NCBI GenBank assembly: GCA_025963815.1
Contig: JAOQAA010000158.1
Span: forward strand, 1-15,749
Length of the DNA: 15,749 bases
Direction: 5' to 3'
DNA from: Capsulimonas sp.
GTDB lineage: Bacteria > Armatimonadota > Armatimonadia > Armatimonadales > Capsulimonadaceae
Shown: positions 1-7,059 of the stretch, piece after piece
Layout of the letters: the number at the start of each line of letters is the position of its first letter
Numbering within the stretch: the first letter of the stretch is position 1
Position numbers and translations under genes: made by a program
The notes under the pieces: generated by a model
What the model saw: the letters and a program-made list of their open reading frames with translations, nothing else
What the model was told of the DNA's origin: nothing
The model's database searches: none

Positions 1-1
1 C

Positions 2-76
2 TTGCGGATTAACACCCACATCGTTGCCAAGCTGATATCCGCCGTCGTCAGTCAACCCAAGACATCGTTCGCATAA
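2..76 (+). CDS. Possible C-terminal end of an upstream gene (partial)
   Basis: An open frame enters from the left edge and stops with TAA at 74-76, giving 24 residues that finish in SQPKTSFA. The next gene starts 7 bases later, which fits an operon. The fragment contains an 'RIN' followed by hydrophobic residues. That loosely recalls the 'RINAFL' helix near the C-terminus of the membrane family downstream, but it is too short to assign. It could also be a chance open frame. Confidence 0.3.
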   Translation: MRINTHIVAKLISAVVSQPKTSFA

Positions 77-83
77 AGCAGAA

Positions 84-335
84 GTGATAATGAACCCAAA
101 ACTCAGCAATAAACCAATGCCCAAGGCCGTCACGGTGGCGCTGGCCTCCGCCGTCGGACTGCTGCTCGCCAACGTGCTGCCCCGGATAATGGGCGGCGGC
201 AAGCCCATCTTCTGGGGACGCGAGATCATGGGGGCGCTGGCGGGCGGAGTGATCATCGCCTGCGTGTACGCCATCGCGCGTCAGGTTTCGGTCGATTTGG
301 CGGCGCGGACGCGAAGGGGAGAGGATGACAAATGA
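84..335 (+). CDS. Small two-span membrane protein of unknown function
   Basis: The product is about 81-83 aa. Two hydrophobic segments are visible, at residues ~16-36 and ~46-64, joined by a short Gly/Lys-containing loop. The C-terminus is charged (RTRRGEDDK) and probably cytoplasmic. The start is either GTG at 84 or ATG at 90; neither has a strong Shine-Dalgarno sequence. Its TGA stop overlaps the ATG of the next gene (ATGA at 332-335), so the two are very likely translationally coupled. The Gly-rich spans look like a small holin- or phage-type membrane protein, but no family is recognised. Confidence 0.7.
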   Translation: MIMNPKLSNKPMPKAVTVALASAVGLLLANVLPRIMGGGKPIFWGREIMGALAGGVIIACVYAIARQVSVDLAARTRRGEDDK

Positions 336-865
336 GATTAGGCGAATCCACGACAGAATTTTCGGACGGCGTGATGACCGTAAGAATAGCGCCGGCCAAC
401 GTGCTTCTGTGGCGCTTGTTCTTGGCCTGGGCGGTGCTGTGGGCGCTGGTGACGCTGATACAAATTGCGCTCATTGTGACGGCGCTCGCGACGCACTCCC
501 ACCTGCGCGAAGCATTTACCGGGTCGCCAGCGACGCCGCTGCCCTTCCTCTTATTGCTGTTCTATGCGAACGGCAGCTTTCCGTGGCGGTGCGAACTCGA
601 CGCCAAAAAAGATAAGATCACGATCGACGGCTGGCGAAAAATCGCGCTCTCCACCGTGACCGGCGCCCACGTCGTCCAGCCCACGACACTGATCGGAAAG
701 CGCCCCGCCCGCGTGCGCCACCTGAACCTGGAGACGGCCGCCGGACGGGATATCACGATCCGATCCGCGATGGTGCAGGATGAGGAAGACGAGGCCAAGC
801 TTGAGGAGCTGGCGCTCACCATCAACCAATACCTGAGCGCTCAGCAGGAGCACGCCAAGGCATAA
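332..865 (+). CDS. PH-like-domain membrane protein, array copy A
   Basis: This 177-aa protein is the first of six related membrane proteins in the window. It has an N-terminal strand motif (SDGVMTVRI), two hydrophobic spans (~28-50 and ~69-81) and then a beta-rich soluble domain. That domain carries FPWRCELDAKKDKI, LNLETAAGRDITI and a terminal helix (LEELALTINQYL). The last two stretches match copy E closely (LETTTGRDIML; LEELAQRINAFL). The layout of strand, two spans, beta domain and C-terminal helix resembles bacterial PH-like membrane proteins such as the Ycf4 type; that fold is an inference. It lacks the Trp-rich tail of copies C, E and F. It overlaps the preceding gene by 4 bp and converges on the HEAT-like gene. 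Confidence 0.8.
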   Translation: MRLGESTTEFSDGVMTVRIAPANVLLWRLFLAWAVLWALVTLIQIALIVTALATHSHLREAFTGSPATPLPFLLLLFYANGSFPWRCELDAKKDKITIDGWRKIALSTVTGAHVVQPTTLIGKRPARVRHLNLETAAGRDITIRSAMVQDEEDEAKLEELALTINQYLSAQQEHAKA

Positions 866-896
866 TCGACCCGGTTTTTATAACCGAGAATATGAT

Positions 897-912
897 TTTA
901 TCTGTGGGACAG
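897..912 (-). repeat. Copy of the MITE terminal sequence at the end of the HEAT-like gene
   Basis: Read on the minus strand this is CTGTCCCACAGATAAA. It is identical over 16 bases to 14268-14283, the left end of the inverted-repeat element near 14.3 kb; adding two further matching bases and one mismatch gives 18 of 19. It supplies the last codons and the TAA stop of the HEAT-like gene. It may be the scar of an element end, or chance. Confidence 0.45.
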
Positions 913-2220
913 AAGTTCCGCCACGAACTCGCGTGTGATGTCGCTAGCGTCGTAGGGGGCTTCCAGGAGGATATATTCCGGCAGCGGGCCTAGGCTTGCG
1001 AGGCATTCGACGACGCTGCTGCGGCACGATGCGCACATGCCTGTTTCGTAGAGCAGGGTCAAGACGTCTAAAAATTCGGGGGTGGGATTCTCCGCGAAGA
1101 CGTTGCGGATGTGGCGGCCAAGGTCCTCTATTTCCTCGGCGTCGGTGAGGCGGGAAACCAGATGGATCATGGCGGCGCAGTCACCGTCTTGGAAGTTATG
1201 GACGAGAAGCCGAACGCCATCCCAGGGATTCCTCGGTCCCTGCATGATACTGAGGCCAAGCGTGCGGACGCGCGGGTCTTTGATCGGCGCTAGGGCGAAT
1301 GCGGCGGCGGCAAGGCGTTCGTCATCGCCGTGCGCCATTGGGTAAAGCGGCTCTGTGTCCCCAGGGAACGGGTATTTCCCAAACAGCCATAGCAAGCGGG
1401 AGACGAGCGCGGGATCGGCTTCCGTCAGTACATCCGAAGCCATGCGCCGGGCGGTCTGTTCGTCCATACGACTCCCCCGATTCGCCCACACCACTTGTGC
1501 ATGGGGGCGTTTTTCGTCGGCGATCATGTGGCGCCATTCTTCGTATGATGGCTCGGGGCGACGAGGACGCGTTCCCAATCGGTCGCGCCAAACTGTTTGT
1601 CGCGCCTTAACCGATGCGTGATAGGGGAGTATGCTCGGATCGCTTTGGGAGATTTCTTCGATCATCTCGGCAACAGCGTCCACGCCGAATCGCTCTTCCG
1701 CCTGATTGAGCAGGTGGATTTCCGAAAAGTCGTCGGCTTTTGAAAGGCCTTCACGCGCCCAGATTTGAACGGCGAAGCGATAACCGCTCAGCCCATCGAT
1801 GTCCAGCAGGGCCTCCGCGTATTGGGACGCGTAGTCTGTCCGAAGTTCTGTGAATGCTTTGTACACCGCCTCGCGCGCTTCGGCGTTCCCAGCGGCGGCG
1901 AAGTGGCCGATTAGCTCATAAAGCTGGTCGTAATTGCCGGCCTTGCAGTCGTCGGAGTATACTTGCAGTAGGTGGGAAACATAGAACTCGGGTTCGGATG
2001 TCGCCAAAACGACATCGACCATAAGAAGATCCCTGCTGCTATCGGTGAGCGAATTGAACGCCCAGTTCTCACGGCAGGCTTTGAGAATTAGCGCGCGGTC
2101 CTCGGCGACATCGCCTTGCCGCAGCCAGAGGACCGCGCGGCCGTGGCCGCGTCGCAGGGCGTCTTCGAAGTCGGATGCGTTTGTCGGCGGTGGAAAGTTT
2201 GCGATGTTGGATTGGGGCAC
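898..2220 (-). CDS. HEAT-like alpha-solenoid protein of unknown function
   Basis: This 440-aa protein is almost entirely predicted helix, with no signal peptide or membrane span. Paired amphipathic helices of ~30-40 residues recur through the chain (for example residues ~60-125 and ~255-330), as in HEAT-type solenoids. The C-terminal section has the pattern Cys-x-x-Cys, a helix, 'LPEYILLEAPYDASDITREF'. I recognise this layout from uncharacterised bacterial HEAT-like proteins in which a final helical repeat follows a Cys-containing helix. A scaffold or protein-binding role is inferred only. The start is GTG at 2220 with a weak ribosome site. It lies opposite to, and inside, the array of PH-like membrane genes, diverging from copy B and converging on copy A. 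Its last codons coincide with a repeat end. Confidence 0.8.
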   Translation of the reverse strand: MPQSNIANFPPPTNASDFEDALRRGHGRAVLWLRQGDVAEDRALILKACRENWAFNSLTDSSRDLLMVDVVLATSEPEFYVSHLLQVYSDDCKAGNYDQLYELIGHFAAAGNAEAREAVYKAFTELRTDYASQYAEALLDIDGLSGYRFAVQIWAREGLSKADDFSEIHLLNQAEERFGVDAVAEMIEEISQSDPSILPYHASVKARQTVWRDRLGTRPRRPEPSYEEWRHMIADEKRPHAQVVWANRGSRMDEQTARRMASDVLTEADPALVSRLLWLFGKYPFPGDTEPLYPMAHGDDERLAAAAFALAPIKDPRVRTLGLSIMQGPRNPWDGVRLLVHNFQDGDCAAMIHLVSRLTDAEEIEDLGRHIRNVFAENPTPEFLDVLTLLYETGMCASCRSSVVECLASLGPLPEYILLEAPYDASDITREFVAELLSHR

Positions 2221-2275
2221 AAGGCTCTATCGCCGCAGGGACGACGGACGATCAGTTTTCAGGATAATATGTGAT

Positions 2276-2281
2276 GGGGAG
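2276..2281 (+). promoter_or_regulatory. Ribosome binding site deciding the start of copy B
   Basis: GGGGAG ends 7 bases before the ATG at 2289. It is too close to the ATG at 2283 and overlaps the open frame that begins with GTG at 2271. Spacing therefore favours 2289, which also agrees with the N-terminus of the other family members. Confidence 0.6.
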
Positions 2282-2288
2282 AATGACG

Positions 2289-2801
2289 ATGGAATACGAG
2301 ATTACGGAAACAGAGGGGCAGCTGATCCTGCGGAGAACAGCGCCCGCAGCCGCCAAGCGAAACCTGCAAGCCGTTTTGCGAGTCCTCTCTGGAATCGTGC
2401 TGCTGTTGGTGGGAGGCAGCCCGTTGGTTTTCACCTCCTACCTCACCGATGGGAAACAAATCGTCTTCGACCGAAAGCGCAATCAATTATTCGTGGATGG
2501 CCGCTATGTCTGCAATCTGGACAAAGTCGCGCTGTCCGGCTACGATTGCTTGAACTGGCTCCCGCAGCGATTTCACACACGCATTCTCGTGCTGCGCTTT
2601 CCGGCGCGCTCCACCTGGGGTAACCTGATTCCGCGTGCGATTGAGCTGAAAGCCACGAAGGCCGTCTCACAGAACAACGAAATCACTCTCCTCCAGGACG
2701 CCATCTCGCCGCTGCTGCCCGAGTGCGTCCCGCAGCTATTCGACGAAATGGGTATTCCGCGTATTGTAAAGACGCCGTGCGGCATGAAGAAGGCGGGTTG
2801 A
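2289..2801 (+). CDS. PH-like-domain membrane protein, array copy B (divergent, single span)
   Basis: This 170-aa protein opens with the family strand motif (EYEITETEGQLILRR). It has only one clear hydrophobic stretch (~26-45) where relatives have two. Family landmarks follow: IVFDRKRNQLFVDG matches 'CVxDxxxDxxxR' in relatives, and a region equivalent to 'LxLExxxGR' comes later. The C-terminal half differs from the others, and the Trp-rich tail is missing. The start at 2289 is chosen from the GGGGAG site 7 bases upstream; ATG 2283 and GTG 2271 are alternatives. It begins the uninterrupted B-F run. Its stop codon overlaps the ribosome site of copy C. Confidence 0.75.
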   Translation: MEYEITETEGQLILRRTAPAAAKRNLQAVLRVLSGIVLLLVGGSPLVFTSYLTDGKQIVFDRKRNQLFVDGRYVCNLDKVALSGYDCLNWLPQRFHTRILVLRFPARSTWGNLIPRAIELKATKAVSQNNEITLLQDAISPLLPECVPQLFDEMGIPRIVKTPCGMKKAG

Positions 2802-2805
2802 GGAG
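2801..2805 (+). promoter_or_regulatory. Ribosome binding site of copy C overlapping the stop of copy B
   Basis: AGGAG shares its first base with the TGA stop of copy B (2799-2801). It stands 7 bases before GTG 2813 and 13 before ATG 2819, so the GTG has the better spacing. The arrangement suggests coupled translation of B and C. Confidence 0.6.
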
Positions 2806-2812
2806 CCAGCGA

Positions 2813-3373
2813 GTGCATATGAGAACATATCAAATCGAGCAGTCCGAGGACGTTCTGACCATTCGTGCGGTAGATTCGCAATGGCGGGGATTGCGGGTGG
2901 CGGAAGCGGCGTACATGGTCATGCCCGTTGTGACGCTCGTGACGATTACCGCCTCGTTCTTCGTCCCGAACTTCGAAGGCTTTAAGCTCTTCGCCATCGC
3001 GTGCTTCTGGCTGAGCAGTGTATCTTACGATCATTTCGGTCCCTGGAAATGCGTGCTGGATTCGAAGACCGACGAGGTGCTGCGTAACGGGACCAAGGGC
3101 GTTAAGTTCTCCGAGGTGGTTGCCGCCCACTATGATGGGTTTTTATACGCGGACAAGGGGCGGGGCGTCTCACGTCGCAAGGCGCTGTACCTGGAACTGA
3201 CGAACGGACGCAAAACCGCGCTGCGTAAGCTTTTCATCACCCGTTGCGAGGATGCCGCGATGGAGGACGCCGCGACTCGCATCAACGCGTTCTTGGCAGA
3301 GCGGCGTCAATCGGAAGCCCGCCATCGGCCGATGATCTGGTCATGGGAGCAAGGGAAGAACGTGCCGGCGTGA
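2813..3373 (+). CDS. PH-like-domain membrane protein, array copy C
   Basis: This protein is 186 aa if it starts at GTG 2813, or 184 aa from ATG 2819. The GTG is preferred on ribosome-site spacing. Order of parts: strand motif (YQIEQSEDVLTIRA), two spans with a short extracytoplasmic loop (~38-58 and ~65-80), then 'FGPWKCVLDSKTDEVLRNG' leading into the beta domain. Next come 'LYLELTNGRKTAL', the helix 'ATRINAFLAERRQ' and the tail 'IWSWEQGKNVPA'. It is the most typical member of the array and pairs best with copy E. Both ends of the beta domain face the cytoplasm if the two spans form a hairpin, which is inferred. Function is unknown. Confidence 0.82.
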   Translation: MHMRTYQIEQSEDVLTIRAVDSQWRGLRVAEAAYMVMPVVTLVTITASFFVPNFEGFKLFAIACFWLSSVSYDHFGPWKCVLDSKTDEVLRNGTKGVKFSEVVAAHYDGFLYADKGRGVSRRKALYLELTNGRKTALRKLFITRCEDAAMEDAATRINAFLAERRQSEARHRPMIWSWEQGKNVPA

Positions 3374-3395
3374 GCCGCGCGGAAAGATAATCTCA

Positions 3396-3968
3396 ATGGC
3401 CGAATATCACATTGAGCGAACCGTTGACCGGCTGACCCTGCGATTGACACGGGAAGCGATGACAAACCGCGTCGCGACCACTATTCTGTCACTGGGCGTC
3501 ATTGTATGGATTAAGCGATCTGAGATCGCGGGGTTTTGGCTGTCGCTTCGTTTGCATCCAGATACGACCAATCTCATCCTGGTGGTCCTGTATGCCCTCA
3601 TCGGACTGTGCTGGGCGTTCCCTGTTTTTCTGATACTGGCTCGAAACCGGCTCTTTGTCTTCGATCGAAATGACAATTCGATGCGCATCAATGGCGCTAG
3701 AATTTATGGACTGGACGAGATGCGAGTGGTCGCCGTGCATACCACAAGCGCCTCCTGGGTTCCCCAGGCGCTTCGTGTGTACTGGCTCGATTTGTATTTG
3801 AAATCGGGGCGCTCTTTCAATCTGAATAGCACATATGGAACTCGCAAAAGCCTCGCGGAGTTCGAAGCGCTCGCCGAGGCAATCAATGACATCATTCCGG
3901 AAATCGAAGGCTTTATTCCCGCGCCGCCGATTATAGAAGCGAAACAAAAACGCCGTGGCCGAATATAA
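3396..3968 (+). CDS. PH-like-domain membrane protein, array copy D
   Basis: This 190-aa protein starts at ATG 3396, 22 bases after copy C, with a GGAAAGA-type ribosome site. The N-terminal motif is YHIERTVDRLTLRLT. Two hydrophobic spans follow (~27-51 and ~61-84), separated by a loop longer than in the relatives. Then come 'RLFVFDRNDNSMRING', 'LYLKSGRSFNL' and a terminal helix ('EALAEAINDIIPEI'). The usual Trp-rich tail is replaced by a basic end (KQKRRGRI). It keeps the fold landmarks but is diverged, suggesting that the copies have specialised rather than being recent duplicates. Confidence 0.8.
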   Translation: MAEYHIERTVDRLTLRLTREAMTNRVATTILSLGVIVWIKRSEIAGFWLSLRLHPDTTNLILVVLYALIGLCWAFPVFLILARNRLFVFDRNDNSMRINGARIYGLDEMRVVAVHTTSASWVPQALRVYWLDLYLKSGRSFNLNSTYGTRKSLAEFEALAEAINDIIPEIEGFIPAPPIIEAKQKRRGRI

Positions 3969-4004
3969 AGGGGCTTGCGCGTCGTCTCACGAGAAAGAAA
4001 TCTT

Positions 4005-4583
4005 ATGCTGTCTCGAAAATTTGAGGTGGAGCAATCAGACGGTGTGCTGACCATTCGTACGTCTGCCTCGGGGTTGATCGGCAGACGAGTCAACCGCTTG
4101 ATGGATGCGATCATGTCGGTAGTGGCTTTGACGGCCATATACTCGATCGCCCGTATTTTTATCACGGGAACGACGCACGGACTGAATGGCGAAGTTGGAA
4201 TCGTCTGCTCATTCAATTTTCCTGTTCTGATCTATCACATTTACTTCGGCTCCTGGACCTGCGTTTTCGACGCCGGTAACGATCAATTCTCCCGTGGTGG
4301 CTCGAAACCGTCGTCTCTCTCCACGATTACCCGCGCCCGCGTTCGCGTTCCTGCGCCCAGCATTCTGCTGCGCAGCCTAGGCTTCCGAACTCTGGTTCTC
4401 GAAACAACGACGGGGAGAGATATTATGCTCCTTTATGGGATTGCCTTCAGAGCCAAGGAACAGTCTGGGTTGGAGGAACTGGCGCAGCGAATCAACGCAT
4501 TTCTCGCGGAGCACCCTGCGGAGAAGCGAAATGTTCTAAAGCCGATCTGGGAGTGGGATCAGGGCAAGAGCGTACAGGCGTAG
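4005..4583 (+). CDS. PH-like-domain membrane protein, array copy E
   Basis: This 192-aa protein starts at ATG 4005 (GAGAAAGAA lies just upstream); the frame stays open back to a TTG at 3975. Parts in order: FEVEQSDGVLTIRT, two spans (~35-55 and ~64-82), 'FGSWTCVFDAGNDQFSRGG', 'LVLETTTGRDIMLL', the helix 'LEELAQRINAFLAEH' and the tail 'IWEWDQGKSVQA'. Resemblance to copy A in the 'LET..GRDI' stretch and to copy C in the tail shows that these are true paralogues. It lies 36 bases after copy D and 19 before copy F, on one probable transcript. Confidence 0.82.
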   Translation: MLSRKFEVEQSDGVLTIRTSASGLIGRRVNRLMDAIMSVVALTAIYSIARIFITGTTHGLNGEVGIVCSFNFPVLIYHIYFGSWTCVFDAGNDQFSRGGSKPSSLSTITRARVRVPAPSILLRSLGFRTLVLETTTGRDIMLLYGIAFRAKEQSGLEELAQRINAFLAEHPAEKRNVLKPIWEWDQGKSVQA

Positions 4584-4602
4584 ATCGGAGAAGTTCCTCA
4601 TA

Positions 4603-5202
4603 ATGACCCGTAAATTTGAGATTATCGAAGCCGATGGCGTGCTGATTGCCCAATCCGTGAAGACGGGCTGGACCGGTCGGCGAACAGAGCAGTGGACGCA
4701 GCCGCTGGGGCTGGCCGTAGGTCTGATTTTAATATTCAGGCATTTGCCCCATGTCAGCGAGCATGTGGATGATATCCTTTGCCTTGTCGCGCTGGCGGGG
4801 TTTTTCGTAGTGATCCTCGCACGGTTATATCAGGTGTACTTTGGATCAAGCCGTTTGGTGGTGGACGTTTCGAACGACAAGTTCCAAGCCAATCAAGAAA
4901 TGCCGTTGAAGCTGTCCGATGTCCAGCGCATTCGAATCGTCACGCCATTTTACAATTTGTTTCCTGCGGGGTGGGGATTTCGGGTGCTTGTGGTCGATCT
5001 GACGCCGAGCAGGCAGCGGGTGGTCCTGCGTTCCGGGTTTGGGGGCGCGCAGAGCGCGGCTCAGCTGGATGAGCTTGTGCGCCGTATCAATGAGTTCCTG
5101 ACCGAGCGCGTGACGGCGGAGCGGCGTACACGCAATACGATCTGGTCGTGGGAGCTTGGCCAAAATATCCCGATGGAAGGTTTCTACAACGGCCGGCTAT
5201 AA
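4603..5202 (+). CDS. PH-like-domain membrane protein, array copy F
   Basis: This 199-aa protein starts at ATG 4603 with CGGAGAAG upstream. It begins with FEIIEADGVLIAQSV, has two spans (~34-48 and ~56-77) and continues with 'FGSSRLVVDVSNDKFQAN'. The rest of the beta domain carries 'LVVDLTPSRQRVVL', the helix 'LDELVRRINEFLTE' and the tail 'IWSWELGQNIPM'. A further eight residues (EGFYNGRL) run past the point where the relatives stop. It is the last intact member of the array. The following 118 bases hold what looks like the tail of a lost seventh member. Confidence 0.82.
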   Translation: MTRKFEIIEADGVLIAQSVKTGWTGRRTEQWTQPLGLAVGLILIFRHLPHVSEHVDDILCLVALAGFFVVILARLYQVYFGSSRLVVDVSNDKFQANQEMPLKLSDVQRIRIVTPFYNLFPAGWGFRVLVVDLTPSRQRVVLRSGFGGAQSAAQLDELVRRINEFLTERVTAERRTRNTIWSWELGQNIPMEGFYNGRL

Positions 5203-5290
5203 ATCAGTAAAAGAACCGCCTACTGTCCGATATTACTGCCGCGCAGGTGAATGACGCGGAGCCATGGCTGCCGGTATGGCCGTGGCGCGC

Positions 5291-5320
5291 CCAAAGACAG
5301 GAAAAAACGTTCCGGCGTGA
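5291..5320 (+). pseudogene. Remnant of the C-terminal tail of a seventh array member
   Basis: The frame ending at TGA 5318-5320 reads PKTGKNVPA followed by stop, matching the QGKNVPA-stop of copy C. At the nucleotide level about 20 of the last 25 bases agree with 3349-3373, including the shared GGCGTGA. Upstream the frame is closed at 5252-5254 and nothing else of the family is visible. The match is short, so chance is not excluded. Confidence 0.35.
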
Positions 5321-5326
5321 GTGCTC

Positions 5327-6154
5327 ATGGAAGATATCGACCGGCAATCTCAGTTAGAAATGCTCATAGCTCGGATCGCGGCGGACGACAATCAGGGCGT
5401 CGGCGCGCTGCTGGGCGCCCGGTTCCATGAGGCGCATGGAACGGCGCCCCAGATCGCCGCGACGTTTAGAAGCATGTTTGGCGAGGCGCGAGCACTCTGT
5501 CGCCTTGTAGACGGCGCTACGGGAGAGACGCCGCTGACATATGCCGTGAGCCGTGGGAATCTAACCATCCTCAAGACCTTGCTCACGTATCACATTGATC
5601 GGGACAACCCGAGGCGCGATGGCAAAACCGCTCTGGCCGTGGCCTGCGAGAAGGGCGATATCGCGATGGTCAATCATCTCTTGATGCGCAGTGCAGACCC
5701 GCGCTTGGCCCTGGTCGATACGCAGCGCACTTCCCCCGCGCATGTCGCCTGCGCGCGTCAAATCACCGCGCGGATCGAACAGCATGAAGCCATGGCGCAC
5801 GTTCTGGATAATCTGCTGCTGTCGTCCACCGATTCCATTGCCATCGAGATGCGCGACGAACTGCGCTGTGGCGCCCTTGTCGATCCCATCTGCCCACCCA
5901 TCCCTACCCATACTGTCGCGTGGGACTGTCGCACTCGCTCCGAATTGAATACGGTAATGAAACAGGGGATCGTCGGTTATGAGCCACTGCTGGGGAATTT
6001 GGAAACTTACGATGAGCCGGAAATCACCATCGTTACCATCCGGCCTGATGGACGCTTTTTTGAAGCATTCCTGGCGGGGAGCCTCACGCGCTGCCTGGGA
6101 GTGGTGACGTGGCCGATAGCCAAGCCGGCGGTCGCCAGCGCAGCAATCCTTTAA
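5327..6154 (+). CDS. Ankyrin-repeat protein with a C-terminal unknown domain
   Basis: The product is 275 aa from ATG 5327; GTG 5321 is two codons upstream, directly after the stop of the preceding remnant, and neither has a good ribosome site. Residues ~67-96 (TGETPLTYAVSRGNLTILKT) and ~99-130 (GKTALAVACEKGDIAMVNHL) are clear ankyrin repeats. A third, degenerate repeat at ~134-165 begins SPAHVACAR. The last ~100 residues are not ankyrin-like and contain a probable strand region around TIVTIRPDGRFFEAFL. There is no signal peptide, so it is probably cytoplasmic and protein-binding. It is the first of three ankyrin genes in this part of the window. Confidence 0.8.
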   Translation: MEDIDRQSQLEMLIARIAADDNQGVGALLGARFHEAHGTAPQIAATFRSMFGEARALCRLVDGATGETPLTYAVSRGNLTILKTLLTYHIDRDNPRRDGKTALAVACEKGDIAMVNHLLMRSADPRLALVDTQRTSPAHVACARQITARIEQHEAMAHVLDNLLLSSTDSIAIEMRDELRCGALVDPICPPIPTHTVAWDCRTRSELNTVMKQGIVGYEPLLGNLETYDEPEITIVTIRPDGRFFEAFLAGSLTRCLGVVTWPIAKPAVASAAIL

Positions 6155-6263
6155 GACTGCGTGATCGTAATTTACCACGTTTGCTCCGACCCCTCTTTAC
6201 CTCTGCGCCAATCAACGGCGATACAGTGATTGCGCTTGTGTCGCATAACCCACAGTTGTTTGA

Positions 6264-6737
6264 TTGGATTTGATTTTGGACTACTTTCAATATCGCGCTC
6301 CGGACGGGGATATTCTCGACGCGAACGTCAAAGTGTATCGCGAATACTTGGCGTCGATTCTTGAAATCATTCCCGCCGATCTCAAAACGATTTCGGAAAA
6401 CTGCAAGAGCGTTTATCTCTACGACGCCGAAGTTCTCAAAATCGATCATGACGCCATCGAGCGACGGCTGGAGATGGAACTGAGCGGCGACTATATCTTC
6501 CCGAATGGGTTCCAGACTTGGTGTAAATACTTTCTGGAATACCGGGAGGTGACCCGATTTATCTGCCTGGCGCATAGTACCGATATTGGGTATCAACCCG
6601 GTGGGTTCGGCGATCTGCTCTTTCAGGAGATTCGGATCTTAGACGACGGCCAGTACCGTCACTGCATTCTATTCGCCAGCGGTACGGAATTGCAGATACA
6701 GTTTCACGACTTTCATTTTCGCTGTGAGATTATGTAA
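6264..6737 (+). CDS. Conserved hypothetical protein, about 157 aa
   Basis: The frame opens just after a TGA at 6261-6263 and contains no early ATG, so the start must be one of three TTG codons (6264, 6270 or 6276). Pattern: 'YFQYRAPDGDILDANVKVYREYLASI', an acidic central helix region, then beta-rich 'FPNGFQTWCKYFLEYREVTRFIC', 'LLFQEIRILDDGQ', and a closing 'CILFASGTELQIQFHDFHF'. The ending of 'ILFxSGxEhxIxFxDFxF' recalls a widespread small family of unknown function seen near immunity-type genes; this is from memory. The next start is 4 bases downstream. The unusual TTG start leaves open a small frameshift upstream. Confidence 0.72.
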   Translation: MDLILDYFQYRAPDGDILDANVKVYREYLASILEIIPADLKTISENCKSVYLYDAEVLKIDHDAIERRLEMELSGDYIFPNGFQTWCKYFLEYREVTRFICLAHSTDIGYQPGGFGDLLFQEIRILDDGQYRHCILFASGTELQIQFHDFHFRCEIM

Positions 6738-6741
6738 CACG

Positions 6742-7044
6742 ATGACATTTACAAAGAAGCACTCCCATACGATCTCGCTGCGCAATGGGCAGACGTTCGA
6801 TTGGCATCTGCATAAAGATTGGCATTGGAAAAATCGCAGGATCGCCATCGCCCAGCAGGGAGCCAATGGTCAACTTGTAATCGTCAATCCCCATTCTCTC
6901 AGTTTTGAGGCGGGGCAGACGGCAGTCCGAAACGCCATCCGAGCGGCATTCCGATTGGGCTGGACGCCCGCGCAAAAGAGGCCGCCGATGTACCTCAAGT
7001 ATGATGGGATGCATTTTGTGGTGACCGACAGGAATTTCGCTTAG
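6742..7044 (+). CDS. Small hypothetical protein, about 100 aa
   Basis: The start at ATG 6742 is 4 bases after the previous stop, and the end is 15 bases before the next ankyrin gene, so the three look co-transcribed. No strong ribosome site is seen, which suggests coupling. The N-terminal half is His/Trp-rich (FDWHLHKDWHWKN). A beta segment (IAIAQQGANGQLVIVNP) comes next. A helix with 'AIRAAFRLGWTPAQKRPPMYL' follows, a pattern of the 'Ala-Ile-x-x-Ala...Gly-Trp-x-Pro' type found in several small bacterial hypotheticals. No function is assigned. Confidence 0.7.
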   Translation: MTFTKKHSHTISLRNGQTFDWHLHKDWHWKNRRIAIAQQGANGQLVIVNPHSLSFEAGQTAVRNAIRAAFRLGWTPAQKRPPMYLKYDGMHFVVTDRNFA

Positions 7045-7059
7045 GAAACAAGAGCAATC

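Noticed and set aside
872..886. Hairpin CGGTT/AACCG between the convergent copy A and HEAT-like genes as a terminator
   Set aside because: The stem is only 5 bp with an AT-rich loop and no following T-run on either strand, so it cannot be called a terminator.
5561..6178. Long minus-strand frame of about 205 codons
   Set aside because: It is antisense to the ankyrin gene, whose repeats are recognisable on the plus strand; the reverse product has no recognisable pattern.
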